Of a stretch of 64,000 nucleotides of DNA, positions 34,946-46,783 are shown in pieces (position 1 is the stretch's first letter; each line of letters opens with the position of its first letter). Source of the stretch: Embiotoca jacksoni. Lineage: Eukaryota > Chordata > Actinopteri > Embiotocidae. The DNA lies in assembly GCA_022577435.1 (NCBI GenBank), contig JAKOON010000026.1:5776142-5840141 (forward strand), in the 5' to 3' direction. Below the pieces are notes generated by a model, which made no database searches, was not told the origin of the DNA, and was given only the letters and a program-made list of their open reading frames with translations. The position numbers and the translations under genes are program-made.

Positions 34946-36114
34946 AGAAGAATCAGTCACCTTTTTCAAGCAAATGCCTTTATTTACAATGAATGGCAAC
35001 AAGGAAGCCTTCCCGTGGTGAGAAGCGTCCAGATCATTTTTAAAAACACGTCTACCTCAATTTAAAAAAAAAAAACAACAACTTTTTTTTTGTTTTTTTC
35101 TTCTGGCTCACTTTTTGACACGTTCTCTCATTTAAAAAATAATCGCACTGTACAGCAGCAGATGAACTCTGCGATGACCTGGTATACAAAAAAGAAATCA
35201 AACATTTAGCTGCTGATGAACCTCATATTTTTCTCTCGAACTAATAAAGACCAAACCAGAGGCAGGTATTGGAAGACATTACTAGGGTTACTAAGGTGAG
35301 CAGAGACAAGACACCAAATCAAATCTCAAGGTGGACTTAGTGAAGTGACGGCAAACCTTTGAGACATTAATGTGTTAATTGTTGTTGCTGCTTTGGTTTG
35401 CTCCAAAGTCGCTAAAAACAGACATTGTAGCTTGAATTAAATCAGATACTAGAATTATACTGGTCAGATGGCCAGAATTATGAGGTGCAGGATTATTTTG
35501 GGACCTTTTTATGGAAAGATCAGCGTTATTGTTAAGCAAAATATTGAAACCCGCGTACAAAGAGGCCTTTTCATGCTAAAGGCACATTCTTTGATTACCT
35601 TCTGAAGAGTATTTGCAAAGCTACCGCAGCATCACATTTGCCTCCAAAAGGAGCGTCACAAGGTTTATCATTTATCAAGGCTGATCATTTGTAGTTTTTC
35701 ATTTGAGAAGTCTTGGCATGTTAAAGTACAAAGAAGCACAGTACAAGTGCCTTAAAATGGCCTTTATTTTCTGCCACTAGCTTCCTGCATTTATCAAATA
35801 TTCTTAACGGACATATTCGCCTGCGAGTGGTTTCACACTGCGGGGAAGAAACCTGTTGATCTCCGCTGCAAGAACAGACAAGAAAAGGAGCTCTGAAAAC
35901 CGCCTCACACATTACACAGTACGTCCAGATGATTTAATAAGAATGCGAAGACAGAAACGGATAAAAAAAAAAAAACCACACACTTCAGCGCTCACAGGTA
36001 CACACTGAGGAGGAATCCGCCACGCGTTCCCAAACACACTGTGATGATTCAGTGATTCATGAGCCCAAATGTTAGCTCACTCTCCGAGGAAAAAGTCTGG
36101 ATGGGAGTTTTTCA
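34946..36114. other. Unassigned DNA
   Basis: A-run and T-run at 35064-35098. No gene or repeat recognised. Confidence 0.35.
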
Positions 36115-36140
36115 CCCCCCCCCCCCCCCCCCTCCCTCCC
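36115..36140. repeat. Poly-C tract
   Basis: About 18 C residues followed by TCCCTCCCC. A purine-rich GGA/GGT stretch follows at 36235-36268. Confidence 0.95.
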
Positions 36141-36268
36141 CGCTGTCTCCCCTCCTCGTGGATGCTGTGTGTTCGGAGGGCCTGAGGGGGGAGCAAATGA
36201 GATGAGACTCGGACACTGACGGTCCAGGCGGAGTGGGGAGGGAGGAGGAGGAGGAGGAGGTGGTGGTC

Positions 36269-37132
36269 ACGGACAGATTGCTGCTAAATGAGAGATCGCA
36301 ATGCAATGCGGCTGCCCTGCAGCAGACGTGACATTTTAGAGTTTTAAATGAAGAGCCAGCGCTGAGCGCGGCCAAAACAGCTTTTATAAAAAGTCTGGAT
36401 GTTTGTGGAAGTTGGGCTTCACTGCTGCGTTATTTCCTGCCCGAAGAAGACATTCGAAGTTTATTCAAGGAGTGGATCGATTAGTGAAAGAAAGGCACGG
36501 AATCAAAATCATTAGAAAACGGATATTTCTCATGATATAAAAAAAAAAATTAAAAAATAAAGCCCCCATTTTGAAACTATGACCACGGTTATTTATTTAG
36601 CAATGGCTGTTCCTTGTGTTTGCTCTATGAATCAGCATCTGTATGCTTTGAGTTAAATCTATGCCGGCAGGGTCCACCGTTCCTGCAATATTTGTCTGTA
36701 TATTACACAAGTGAATGACGCAAACAGCTGTTGAATGGGATCCAGACGGGTCAGACATTCAGGCATTTTACATAACGCAGCAGACAGCATTCGATAAAGA
36801 GCCCGGTAACACGGCCATACATAACACGGTTGACTATTCAGGTCTTTATTAGAATAATGTGATGAAATTGACCCACAATTTGTTTTTCGTGTAGTGTGGA
36901 CCAGTTAGTCTTCTTTCCTGTCTGACAAAGGAGTTTTAATAGACTTGTTATTTTAAAAATAGCTTTATGGGCTTTCTTTATTTCAGTGCTATAACCACCT
37001 GTAGCCATAGATGTCACCAAAACAACCAAGAATGACATTTTGAGAAGACCGATGCATTTATCAGTGGTGGAAGTATTCAACATTGTAGTTTCTTCTGCTG
37101 GTCAACTTTGATTTTTGGGCCATTTTGATTCC
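36269..37132. other. Unassigned DNA
   Basis: AT-rich, with A-rich run at 36539-36560. No gene recognised. Confidence 0.35.
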
Positions 37133-37211
37133 ATAGCATGTTGTCTTTCAGACCAGTGTAAAGAAAACATCCAAATCACACAAGTTTATTTTACTACAAT
37201 TTGTGTATTTG
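37133..37211. repeat. Dispersed repeat fragment, pair member B
   Basis: Diverged copy of 30986-31066, in the same orientation. Confidence 0.5.
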
Positions 37212-37259
37212 CCTCGGTAGAGTTCGCCTAAATTCACAAAGAGTTAGCTTGTTATGATG

Positions 37260-37625
37260 AATCGTAACACGCTGTTATACGAATCATGTATGAAGAAACT
37301 CCGCGGTAAAAACCTTCAGAATATAGATGGGTTGAAAAAAAGGAAAGTTTGGTGTGTGTAAGTACTACTGCAGTGGAGATTTATAGCTGAAAGTACGAGA
37401 CAAAAACTCAGTCTGAGAAAATGGGCTTTAATTCTACAACTCAAGGCTGTGTGCTCAAAATGAGTTTTTTCCTCATACTCGGAACCAGAAATCTCCACTT
37501 CAGTCGCTGACGCACACCAAACATTATAGTTTTATTCCCATCTACATCCTGAAGCAATTTTACAGAGGGGTTTGTTCCTATAGAGTTCATAGCCTGATTT
37601 ATGGAACATTTCTTCCCTTAAAACA
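37260..37625. mobile_element. Fold-back MITE-like element
   Basis: Most of the segment is one imperfect inverted repeat. CTTCAG (37314-37319) pairs with CTGAAG (37549-37554). TAGATGGG (37324-37331) pairs with CCCATCTA (37537-37544). TTTGGTGTGTG pairs with CGCACACCAAA. AGTGGAGATTT pairs with AAATCTCCACT. GAGACAAAAACTCA pairs with TGAGTTTTTTCCTC. Weaker pairing continues outward to about 37262 and 37622. The centre near 37418-37452 is unpaired. There is no coding capacity. Fold-back elements of this kind are non-autonomous DNA transposons; the transposase family cannot be told. Confidence 0.75.
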
Positions 37626-37639
37626 TAGTGAAAATAGAT

Positions 37640-37990
37640 TTTTCTTTCACAGTTGTTGACGGTATTTTCCAATTTATGGAGATATAAAAATAGATATCCA
37701 GAATCCCCTCGATAAAGAGTAACTCTGACTATTATATGTCGACAAAAGGAAACAGGAATTCTGAGCTTGGCTTCATCCAGTGTTCGGTTTTCTCTTCTTG
37801 AAATGTATGCAAATTAGCACATATTTAATTATATAAGGCCTACTTTGCATGTTTAAACACAAAATCTCAGGAAACTTGCAATACAAAAAATTATGGTCTG
37901 AATATAAATAATCAACTTGGGAAGTTTCATGGTGATATGTTCGAGTTAAAAGTTTTCATTCACCCGTAGTGTTTAGTGTCTCCAGTTAAA
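37640..37990. repeat. Probable teleost dispersed repeat
   Basis: ATGCAAATTAGCACATATTT, TAAGGCCTACTTTGCATG, AAAATCTCAGGAAACTTGCA and AAGTTTCATGGTGATATG occur in the order of a repeat I remember from perciform genomes. No second copy in this window confirms it. Confidence 0.4.
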
Positions 37991-38980
37991 TAAAAGCTGC
38001 AATAACACATCACAGAATTACCACATTTAAAAACCCCAATCAGTTTAATGTTACTATATTGGGACTGGGTCATTATAATTGATGTATTAATCTGTATCTA
38101 TCGATGACAAATCTTTTAAATCTCATTTTAAAACATACTATCAAAGAGCCTTTTCTGATTTTGGTTAAATTGAGTGATTCTAGCATTTGATGTCATTTTA
38201 CACTTTAACTGCTGTATTACTTTTGGTATTATGGTCATTTCTTTACTTTATATGATTATCGTGTAACTGGATTCTACAGCTTGTTTGATTTGATTGTTTA
38301 TTTCGATTTTATGGCTTTTTTTTTGTGTGAAGCATGAAAATAAATAAAGCAAATAAATAAAGATAACACTTTAAGATCTCGAGGCTCTCCGTTTAGTTGT
38401 ATTTGGCGGCGCCTGTGGTGATAAGCGGTAGTTGCGGCTGTGATTTTTTTTTTTTTACTTCTTTTCTGATGCTTCTTATGTTTCTTATGATTTTTCCCGG
38501 GAACGTGGCCACCGGCACCCAACTTGTTCAGTCTCTTTAGCGGCCCTCAGGCTCACTCACCATTTTTGTGCCACCCTGTGCTCGACAGAGACTTAACGGA
38601 CATTTATTTCAATAACACTCTTTAAGATTATTAGTTTACGTGTTGAGTTGTGGTTGGTTTCAGAGTAAAAAGTAAAAATATTTCTCTGTACAATTGAAGT
38701 GCAGTAGAAGCAGCAGATGAAATAAAGCCTCAAAACTGTATTTAAATACAATACAATGTGAGTTTATTTCCACTGTAGGAGAGACAATGAATGTTGGCAG
38801 GCGCCGTATTGCTTTGTGGCCTAAATAAGACTTCTTCAAGGATAATTTTTCCTTTTCGTATCATCCAATTTTACTCCACTGGCACTATTCTCAACTGCAT
38901 AACTTCCCTTTTACTTATCTCTCTCTGTGTCATATCATGCTGGATGTTAAAGTTTTATTCATCTCCTCGCTCTTCAAAAG

Positions 38981-38982
<2 letters not shown>
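37991..38982. other. Unassigned AT-rich DNA
   Basis: The part 38270-38370 (GTGTGAAGCATGAAAATAAA with AATAAAG copies) could be a decayed LINE 3' tail, but this is weak. No gene recognised. Confidence 0.3.

Positions 38983-39052
<70 letters not shown>
38983..39052. repeat. (CA)n microsatellite, about 35 units
   Basis: Pure CA tract; it accounts for all four poly-TH/poly-VC frames between 38791 and 39212. Confidence 0.97.
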
Positions 39053-39054
<2 letters not shown>

Positions 39055-39493
39055 GGCACCAGCAGCAAAGAGCAGGGATGGGCAGGATAAAGCGGCAGCA
39101 TCCTCGCTGCAAAATAAAATGCAACACGCCAAACATAGCACCTTTTCAACGTTTCTGTTTACTTCTGCAATGCGAGCGCGCTCTCTCTAAAGCCCCTCGT
39201 ACACACCGGTGAAGCATGTTGTGACACTCGAAGGCGGCAACCACAGCAACATATGTGTCAGTGATGTCAGCACAGCCGTGCATGCTTTATGGAGCTGTAC
39301 TGTAGCGTATTCACAAATAATATCAATATGATCCCTGCAGGCTTTTCTGCTTCATTAAACTGCAGCTTCAGGTACAATACAAGTTAGACTTATGGAGGGA
39401 CCGTGTTAATATTGTCGGTATGATAATTTAATGCAACATCTATTTACTTTCTTATTTAACATGACTAATTCCTCTTTTTTTGAAGAAAGTCAC

Positions 39494-39720
39494 CGATAGC
39501 CTAACTGCCCCACACGCCTGTCAATCAAACAGACACGCCCCCAAAAACACAACGTTTTGAGGCCTAATATTTAATTAATGACGGGATTATTTTCAGATGG
39601 ACCACTAGTTTTCTAGAAGTTAAATGGGAGTCTGTGGGATCAGAGACCCCTGGTGGTCCTCGGTGGTATTGCAGTTTATGGCACTTCTGCGTTCGCCTAA
39701 TTTTTTGGAAGCTACGTTCA
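39494..39720 (-). repeat. Dispersed repeat family 'ACCACCGAG', copy 2 (inverted)
   Basis: The minus strand reads TGCCATAAACTGCAATACCA, CCGAGGACCACCAGGGGTCT, CACAGACTCCCATTTAACTT, then GGTCCATCTGAAAATAATCC and a right part with GGGGCGTGTCTGTTTGATTG. The middle matches 32444-32720; the 'GGTCCATCTGAAAATAAT' part matches 63210-63228. It is the best preserved copy and defines the element's right half. Confidence 0.7.
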
Positions 39721-41477
39721 CTTTTGTGCACAGTCAATGGGTGAAATCAGCTTAACTCACTTTAGTTTCAGGTTAACAGTTAGATTAAATCACAGTCAGT
39801 GGCTTTTAATGACAAATATTCAGTTAACTGTTGAATTGAATGAAATAAATTGGTGAAATTTAAAAGTGTTGTGGGTTAAACTGACAAAAATAAACAAATA
39901 CAAGAAATTATCCAATTAAAATTTGAACACATCGTCTCTTTGTACTTGTGTCACACTAAGCAATCGTGGTATAAGTGGAGATGAGACGCCATAATGTGCT
40001 CCGACATAAATGGAAGATGACATTCAGCTTTCTATTGTCACATGTGGCGCCGTGTCTCTCGATACACAATTTAAAGAAACCGTATTTGCCAATTTGCTGT
40101 TTTCATTACAGTGTCGTCGTGTTAATGCACATACTGCAGGTCCAATCCTGGATGCATTTATCCCGACTGAACCTGGAAGTAGCACATCTACCCACTCTGG
40201 TGTAACATCAATTGTATCTGAAATGCATCGCAGCAGAGAGACGGCGGGTGATTGTATTTGTAGAAACACTGTATCTGTGTCCTCATTAGGACCGCGGCTA
40301 TGTGGGATATATTTACTGGCTCGGTGCTGGTGATTGTGCTTTCATTCAGCCGCCGTCCTCGAGTCACAACTGTTTTCTCTCTCGCACCGTGTGAGCCGGG
40401 TCCCGCTGCGACAGTGATTTCCCGAACAGTGTTTGTGTCACAGTTCCTGGGAGTCCTGTCCCTCTTCAGAAACAGACATGATTCTCTTTTCCAAACCGCC
40501 TAACGGGTCCCCTGTTTTCTTCTTGTTGCAGCACCGGCAGCCGTCTTTACAAGTTCCTCTTTGGGGAATCTTTTATTATTATTTTTTTTATTTTATTTAT
40601 TTATTTTTTTGTTGTCTTTTCTCGCAGTGGGAATATGGAGACGTTCAGAGTTTTGCAACTCAGACCGCGTTCCCAGGCTGTGATGGATGTCATGTTTCCT
40701 CTGGAGGTTTTTGTTTATGACAGTCACTATCCATTTCAGCTCATATCGCCACTGCACAGTGCGCTGTTACGTAATGGGCTTGTTGTTTTACGCAGAATTG
40801 ATTTATACACCTTTCTGTAATGGAATTTTTGTGTGTGTTTTGTTTTGTTCGGGGGGCCTTGCTTGTTCTCTTGCTCTGACCCCGGGTTCTTAATGAACAT
40901 AATGAAGTTCCTGGAACCGCTCGCCAACCTGCAACGTGTCTGCACTGACATTTGTTGTGTTTTTGTTGTTTAATTTTTTTTTTTTTTTAGCCCCTCTGGC
41001 ACAGAAAGCCACGATGAATAAAAGGCTCCGCCGTTTGGAGACCACATTAAACACATAACCACCGTGTACACCGCGAAAATCTCCTGATGGTTTAATAAGT
41101 CTCACGCATTGTTTTTCTTCAAAGAACTCAAAATATATGTCAGTTGAAATAGAAAAAAAAAAAACCTCATTGTTTCTTGATCGCTGTGACAAAAGCAGTC
41201 GTTAAATGTCAGTTGCACTTCGTTTATCAAAGTCACACAAGCTCATGGCAGTAAAACGGGGGAACTGATTGGCAGCATTTCTGCGTACAGTCTCACTAAT
41301 ATGGTGTTAATTACTTTGTAAACGTGGAGCACTTAACACACCAATTTTTGAGGCACACTAAGGTCGCTACAGGGGAGCCACAATGGAATTGCAATCATGG
41401 CTGAGGCTGATTATACAGTTTGTCTCTATGAGGAACTTCTTCACACAGTTGCAGGCAGACAAATCTGTATATCATGT
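39721..41477. other. Unassigned DNA
   Basis: Non-repetitive block at about 40000-40330 has overlapping open frames on both strands (107 codons plus, 81 minus) without domains. T-rich stretches at 40567-40616 and 40974-40989; the latter ends in an acceptor-like TTTTAG, but all three frames behind it close within about 60 bases and no donor follows. Confidence 0.3.
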
Positions 41478-41514
41478 GTGGGGTGGGTTGTGGGGGCGGG
41501 GGGATGGGGGGAGG
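41478..41514. repeat. G-rich tract with quadruplex potential
   Basis: GGGGTGGGTTGTGGGGGCGG continues with further G-runs; more than four G3+ runs within 37 bases. Confidence 0.8.
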
Positions 41515-42179
41515 TGCTGAATATTGTGATAGATAGGTAGATACGTTTATAGTTGGTTTTTCCAAGAACCTTTTTATTTTTGTGTCAAGAAGAAAAAACA
41601 GTTTAGGGAGCAAATTTCTCGCTCTGCAATCTAAAATCAAGTTTGTAAGTAAAAATATATGAACTGTGAATACAAATATTTGGATTACAAACAAATTCTC
41701 TCAGTTTTGTTGGTTTTGCGTCACAAAAACTTTTGAAAATGGAAACCTTTCGGTTGCAAGTTGAGCAGGATGTAGCGGGACACGCTCAAACTTTGGTTTA
41801 TTGAAATGCTTTAAAACTTAAAAGACTTTCCCCTTGGTTATATTTCACGTTAAGCAGGATATACCTTGACCGTGCTGCTCGTATTACCACCCGCACATAA
41901 CATAAACTGTTTTTTTACACATACATAAAAAAAAAAGACACTAAAGTACCTTCTTACTTCGGATCTTTGTTTCAAACCGAGTAACCAAAGTGCTTCAGTT
42001 TCACACCGAAGAGGAAAAATGGCAGAAACACTCGATCTGTGTTCATGTGAAGGTTTGGTTTTCGCACACCGAAACACGATAAATGGATTTTGAATTCCGA
42101 ATATAGTTCATGAGTTTAGTTCCTATTTTGTCAAAAAACGGGTCATTAGTTGATCTTTACCATAAATATCTAGTACACT
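41515..42179. other. Unassigned DNA
   Basis: A short A-run at 41926-41937. No gene or repeat recognised. Confidence 0.35.
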
Positions 42180-42201
42180 TTTTTTTTTTTTTTTTTTTTT
42201 T
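42179..42201. repeat. Poly-T tract
   Basis: About 22 T residues. Confidence 0.9.
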
Positions 42202-42603
42202 ACTTTAAAAATCCTTCCAAAAGCAGCTTTCAGGCCGCGGCCTTGCATTTTAACATCTGTAACAAATTTGACGTCGGGTGTGAGAAGTGCGAGTTCATTA
42301 TTTTCATCACTGCTCGTGTTCGTGCTGCCAGAGAAGCAACATGATCTCAATGGTGCCGCGTTGAACATGCTCTTGTTTCAAGTGCATGCTGAGAGGAAAT
42401 TATAAATAATGGAGGCTGTTAGCTGATGTTCGCCGGTGAGAAAACAGGGTGGGAAGGTGTCACGTCGAGCATTGGCAGCAGGTGCGGTGGGTCAATTACA
42501 GAGCAGCGCGGCGATGTCTATTCCCAGCTCTGTTTGTGCATCACGCAGCCTGAGAAACTTCGACGACGCGCTGTTAACTTGGCCTGTCTCGTTTAACGGC
42601 TGT

Positions 42604-42623
42604 CCCCCCCCCCCCCCCCCCCC
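42604..42623. repeat. Poly-C tract
   Basis: 20 C residues followed by ACCCCGCCCCCGCC. It creates a poly-Pro frame at 42436-42726 that is not a gene. Confidence 0.95.
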
Positions 42624-43187
42624 ACCCCGCCCCCGCCGGCAGCAATCGCTGTTGCATGAAAACAAGACCCACCTTCCTGTTCAACCCACATTTACGCGAC
42701 GGACTCCGCAGACTGCCGGAGAATAAGCTGATGGAGTTGTCAGTCTCGACCACGTCACACCTGATATGGGTTGAATGCAGATGAGCCATTGACAAATTGC
42801 TTTTTGCCAAGAGGTTCACGTAGAGGTAAAAGCCCCAGATTCACTCCACGGCAGCAAGGAGGGGCAGAGTGATTTATAAAGAGGCAAAGACACGTCTTTG
42901 CATTGACAGGCGCTTCGTCAGAGTCCAGATTGGGTTTCATGGTCAACTAGAAGGCACTGATGCGGTAAGAGGAGATTGGCCTCCTCCGTATTCAGGGCCT
43001 TCGCATATCACCTCTGTCTGCAGAGCTGCGTTCGACTGGCAAACACGTGGCATCTGGCACGAGAGTATGTATTCCCTAGTAAAGGCTGACGTTGGTATTA
43101 TACTTTTAATCGTTATTAACAAATTCAATAGAAAGAACTAAAAATAAAATTTTGCGAATTAAAAAGTGTTCTTTTAATATACAACCT
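42624..43187. other. Unassigned DNA
   Basis: Overlapping 60-90-codon frames on both strands at 42755-43141 show no domain. No repeat recognised. Confidence 0.35.
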
Positions 43188-43430
43188 GGTTTACAAAAAA
43201 AAACAAAAAACAATGGGTGATGCAACACAGTGGTAAACAAGAGCCTGGCCCAACTTTATTTTACTGCCATCAAATTCAAAATGAGCATATATTTTTGATC
43301 AAAAAAATATCATTTTGCGGTTTCAGCATTTGATATGCTGTCTTTGGTGTATTTAAAAACAAATTTAATATGGGTTTTCATGATTTGCACATCTTTGCAC
43401 TCTGTTTTTTATTTTACATTTTTGTCACGG
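43188..43430 (+). mobile_element. Tc1-family transposon end (partial copy)
   Basis: TGCAACACAGTGGTAAACAA, CCATCAAATTCAAAATGAGC, TTTGATATGCTGTCTTTGGT, CATGATTTGCACATCTTTGC and TTTTTTATTTTACATTTT are, in order, the terminal region of the same fish Tc1-like element as 14551-15338. The right-most terminal 'cgtcccaact...' block is lost, and no transposase remnant is present. The left edge has TACAACCTGG near 43180, possibly the other tip, so this may be an extreme internal deletion. Confidence 0.65.
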
Positions 43431-45547
43431 ATTGCTGGAAATGTTCTCCTTAAGAACACTTTAAGTGTACTGTTGTATTATTGTACAAAAAAAAACAAAA
43501 TTGATAAGCGCAAAAGCATTTACTGACTGCCTGTATGTATGTCAGGTTTATTCTCCACATAACTGATGCTTCTTTCAGCACTCCTGGCACACACACTTTA
43601 CATCTCTGCACACCTTGTTTGAAATCTATAGTTTGACCTACTTTGAGAGACACAAACAGACATGAACGGTTGTAAATCCTGCACTTCGCCGCAGAAAAAC
43701 ATTTAATCGCAAACCGTTTGCACCCGACCTGTAAATATACAATAGGTCACTTATTCCGATTTAATCGGGTTGCTGTTGTTAACCTGTGTGCAGTCCAACA
43801 CGTTTTGGTCCTTATTTCTTTTCACGTCTGTTCTTGAATGTGTTCGAACTTCCCTTCAGCGTAAAGTGCTCAGAAATGCAGGCTTGTAGTTTTAAATGTG
43901 CTCTCCTAATTTTCCAGTAGTGACGCTGGAGTGGGAGCGACCTCTCAACATTCACTTTCCACTTATGTAACCCCTTATGTATCTTTTAAAGGTCAGACGG
44001 AGACATCCTTTTCCACTCAGTGTCGAGCGCTGATGCAGAGCGGCTGTGGCGTCGTGCGGCCTGTTGATCGTCGGTAAAACCTCCAGGACACGACGAGACT
44101 ACTTCCTAAAGCTCGAGGTGTCGTTCTCCATTTGTGCTCCGCTGTAGATGTGACGTGTGTGGATATTTTTGGAAAGATCCTTTTATGGAGGATTTGCTGA
44201 GGGATTGAAGCGATGAGTATTTTTAACCAATCACTTCTGTTGTTAAGTAATGATGTCATTAATAGGAACAAATCTATTCACTGAACCGTTCGTTGACCAC
44301 AAGCAGCAACGAGCTACATTAACATACCATTAAAGCGCCGGGAGTTCTGCTTTGATTCATTTCACAGTAACGAAACCTAGTTAAGCTTTATTATACGAAT
44401 ACTTTATTATAGTTCACTGAATCCTAACTGGGCACTTTAACTTTTGTAACAACAGAACTTTATTCAACTAACAGGTGGAAGACTTCTGTGTCGGCTTGAA
44501 GACTTTTTTACGTGGGTTGATAGCAACGATGATGCTAAAATAAAACTAAGGAATACTGATAGTGACGATATTGTGCAGTGTTTTTAGAATGACTCAAAAT
44601 GCATTAGTCTTCATTTTCTCTGCGGTCCAGTATTTAAAAAGGTTAAAAAAAAAAAGCCAAATATATCATAATCTCAAACTGCAACACTTGTGGGATTGCC
44701 AATAGTTAAAACATATCGAATCAGGAGATAAATATGTTTTCCCAGAGCCAATAACTCTTAATTTATGGCATTACACCCTTTTACTGACTAATATGTGATG
44801 AGTGTTTGATTATATTCTTCTTGTAATTCGTCTAACATGAGTTTCAAATGATGAAAGCCAACCGTAAACCCAAATACAATCTCTACGTTGGATACCGAAT
44901 TTGAAAATGATTAAGAAAGAGTTGAATTTGAACATATTTTACCGAATCGAACCAAAGAAATGCAACAACGATCCAAAAGAGAATAAGTCACACTGGCTGT
45001 GTTCATCATGATGAAGGTGCATGTCAACCAACCCAACAATAAGAAGTTATGTTTTCATTATTCTTCAATACAACAGTAGAGTTTTATATTATGGTAGCAT
45101 ACACTCCATCAGACTATTAATACTTGTTAGTTTAGTTGAATAAATCAGTTGTCGGTTTTTATCTTTTCATGTTTTTTGTTTTTTTTTAGAATTAAAAGCA
45201 TTTTGAAAAAAACATGCACAGCAGGCTGTTTTTATTTAAATGTATTAATCTGTCAAATGAAATAAAAAACCCAAAACAAAACGGATTCATATCAAAAAGA
45301 AGTTAAACACAATGTGAGTGGCATTCGGTGCTCGCGGTGCAAACCTTGTTCTTCATAAAAAAAAAAAATTCTACTTTCATTTTAAGAGAGAAGAAAAAGA
45401 AAACCGCAGAGAGAAAGAGAAAAATATTGCTCGCTCGCTGTGTTGTAGTTGTGTGTCGCTCCGCCGGCGTTTTTGAGCCACGTGATTGACTGGAGTTCGA
45501 AGCGAGATCGAAAAGTGGTATGAGAAGATATAATGACAACAGAGATT
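43431..45547. other. Unassigned AT-rich DNA
   Basis: No gene or repeat family recognised over about 2 kb. The parts 44010-44290 and 44990-45300 contain only short A/T runs and small frames without domains. Confidence 0.35.
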
Positions 45548-45590
45548 GGGAGGTGGGAGGGAGGGAGGGAGGGAGGGAGGGAGGGATGGG
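45548..45590. repeat. (GGGA)n tetranucleotide repeat
   Basis: About nine GGGA units with one GGT interruption; strong quadruplex potential on the plus strand. It gives poly-(SLPP) frames on the minus strand at 45303-45623. Confidence 0.95.
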
Positions 45591-45689
45591 GCTGATATCC
45601 AAACATGAGTGTTCATTTATCACCCATCACGTCTGCCTCCCGCTGCGAGTCTCGAGGTAACGCTGGGCACTTTCGGGCTTCCAACAAAA

Positions 45690-45960
45690 CTTCCGTTCCC
45701 GGCGCGCTGCGAGAGGATATTAGAGTCCTTGTTAATGGAGGAGTGTGGATCATAATGAACAAAGGGAAAATAATGATTATCATTAATGGGCTTGGGGGAA
45801 GAGGGCAAGTCAATGGGAATGCTTTTCATTCCCCTCTTCAGAGTCACTGAAGAGTGATGCGTCTCTCAGTAGGCTGTTGTTAATGTGCCATCAGGGCCTT
45901 CTGCAAAGCTACTGCAATGAATAATAAGTTTAATGATGTTTGTTCTCTGTGATGACACAT
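45690..45960. promoter_or_regulatory. Candidate conserved non-coding element
   Basis: Repeat-free block with many TAAT-core words: TTGTTAATGG (45730), a perfect 15-base palindrome TAATGATTATCATTA (45771-45785), GTTGTTAATGTG (45877) and GAATAATAAGTTTAATGATG (45919-45938). Homeodomain-type paired sites and absence of transposons are typical of developmental enhancers. Conservation not tested. Confidence 0.3.
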
Positions 45961-46146
45961 CTACAGTGGCGGGTAACCACTTAGTATTAAACCTCCACTC
46001 AACTGCAGGCACCGAGCCACTTACACTCCTTCTTTTTTTTTCTCTTTCATATTCATAGTAACGCGGAGGAATATATTTCATGCAATAATATTTCTGTCAA
46101 AAATTGATTCTTCTTCCTGCAAAATTATGGATGATTATGAACGTTT

Positions 46147-46178
46147 CTCTTTTCTTTTTCTTTTTCTTTTTCTTTCTT

Positions 46179-46243
<65 letters not shown>
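46147..46243. repeat. Compound CTTTTT/CTTT/(CT)n pyrimidine tract
   Basis: A graded array: CTTTTT units, then CTTT units, then about 30 pure CT units. Nearly 100 bases of uninterrupted pyrimidine with mirror symmetry can form triplex (H-) DNA. Confidence 0.95.
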
Positions 46244-46244
<1 letters not shown>

Positions 46245-46254
46245 TCCTCTCTTT

Positions 46255-46560
46255 AGCTGTCAGGAACCGGGCACTGTGAGAATAAATGGGTTCTCATTTT
46301 ATTCAAAGTGCCTTGAATTTCAAATAATATGACCTTTTTAATATGCCCTCCCATTCCACAGCTGCATGATGGTCCAGCAGGTTTTTGAAAGATGCAATTG
46401 ACAGGTGGGCACAATATGCCCGAGTCTGCACGGGCATTTTTTTTATTTTTTTATTTCTTTTTATTGAAATCACTCTGTGAATGATAATGAGTCCGAGACC
46501 CCAAATGTCCTTTTCAATTTACATCCCAGAATGTATATTGATAAAATGACAATGGCCGCT
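46255..46560. promoter_or_regulatory. Candidate conserved non-coding element
   Basis: Repeat-free apart from a T-rich run at 46438-46465. It holds TTGAATTTCAAATAATATGA (near 46314), AGATGCAATTGACAGGTG (with an E-box, near 46392) and GGCCGCTAATTAATAATAT (near 46554). Motif-based inference only. Confidence 0.25.
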
Positions 46561-46704
46561 AATTAATAATATATATTTTTTTTCCTCCATGCTTGTTTAG
46601 ACTTGACTCCAGGGGAAGTGTTTGATCGAGACAATGAATGGGTGCAGTAGACCCACCTCCACACAAAAAACACTCTTTCAAAAGGGCCATTATAAACGCT
46701 AGAA

Positions 46705-46706
<2 letters not shown>

Positions 46707-46782
<76 letters not shown>
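46707..46782. repeat. (CA)n microsatellite, 38 units
   Basis: Pure AC tract. Confidence 0.97.

Positions 46783-46783
<1 letters not shown>

Noticed and set aside
34586..35065. 159-codon plus-strand open frame, the longest of the window
   Set aside because: Its centre is poly-Val/Cys produced by the GT microsatellite at 34888-34945; flanks have no domain.
40974..41060. Strong acceptor-like T-run ending in TTTTAG
   Set aside because: All three frames close within about 60 bases and no donor is found.
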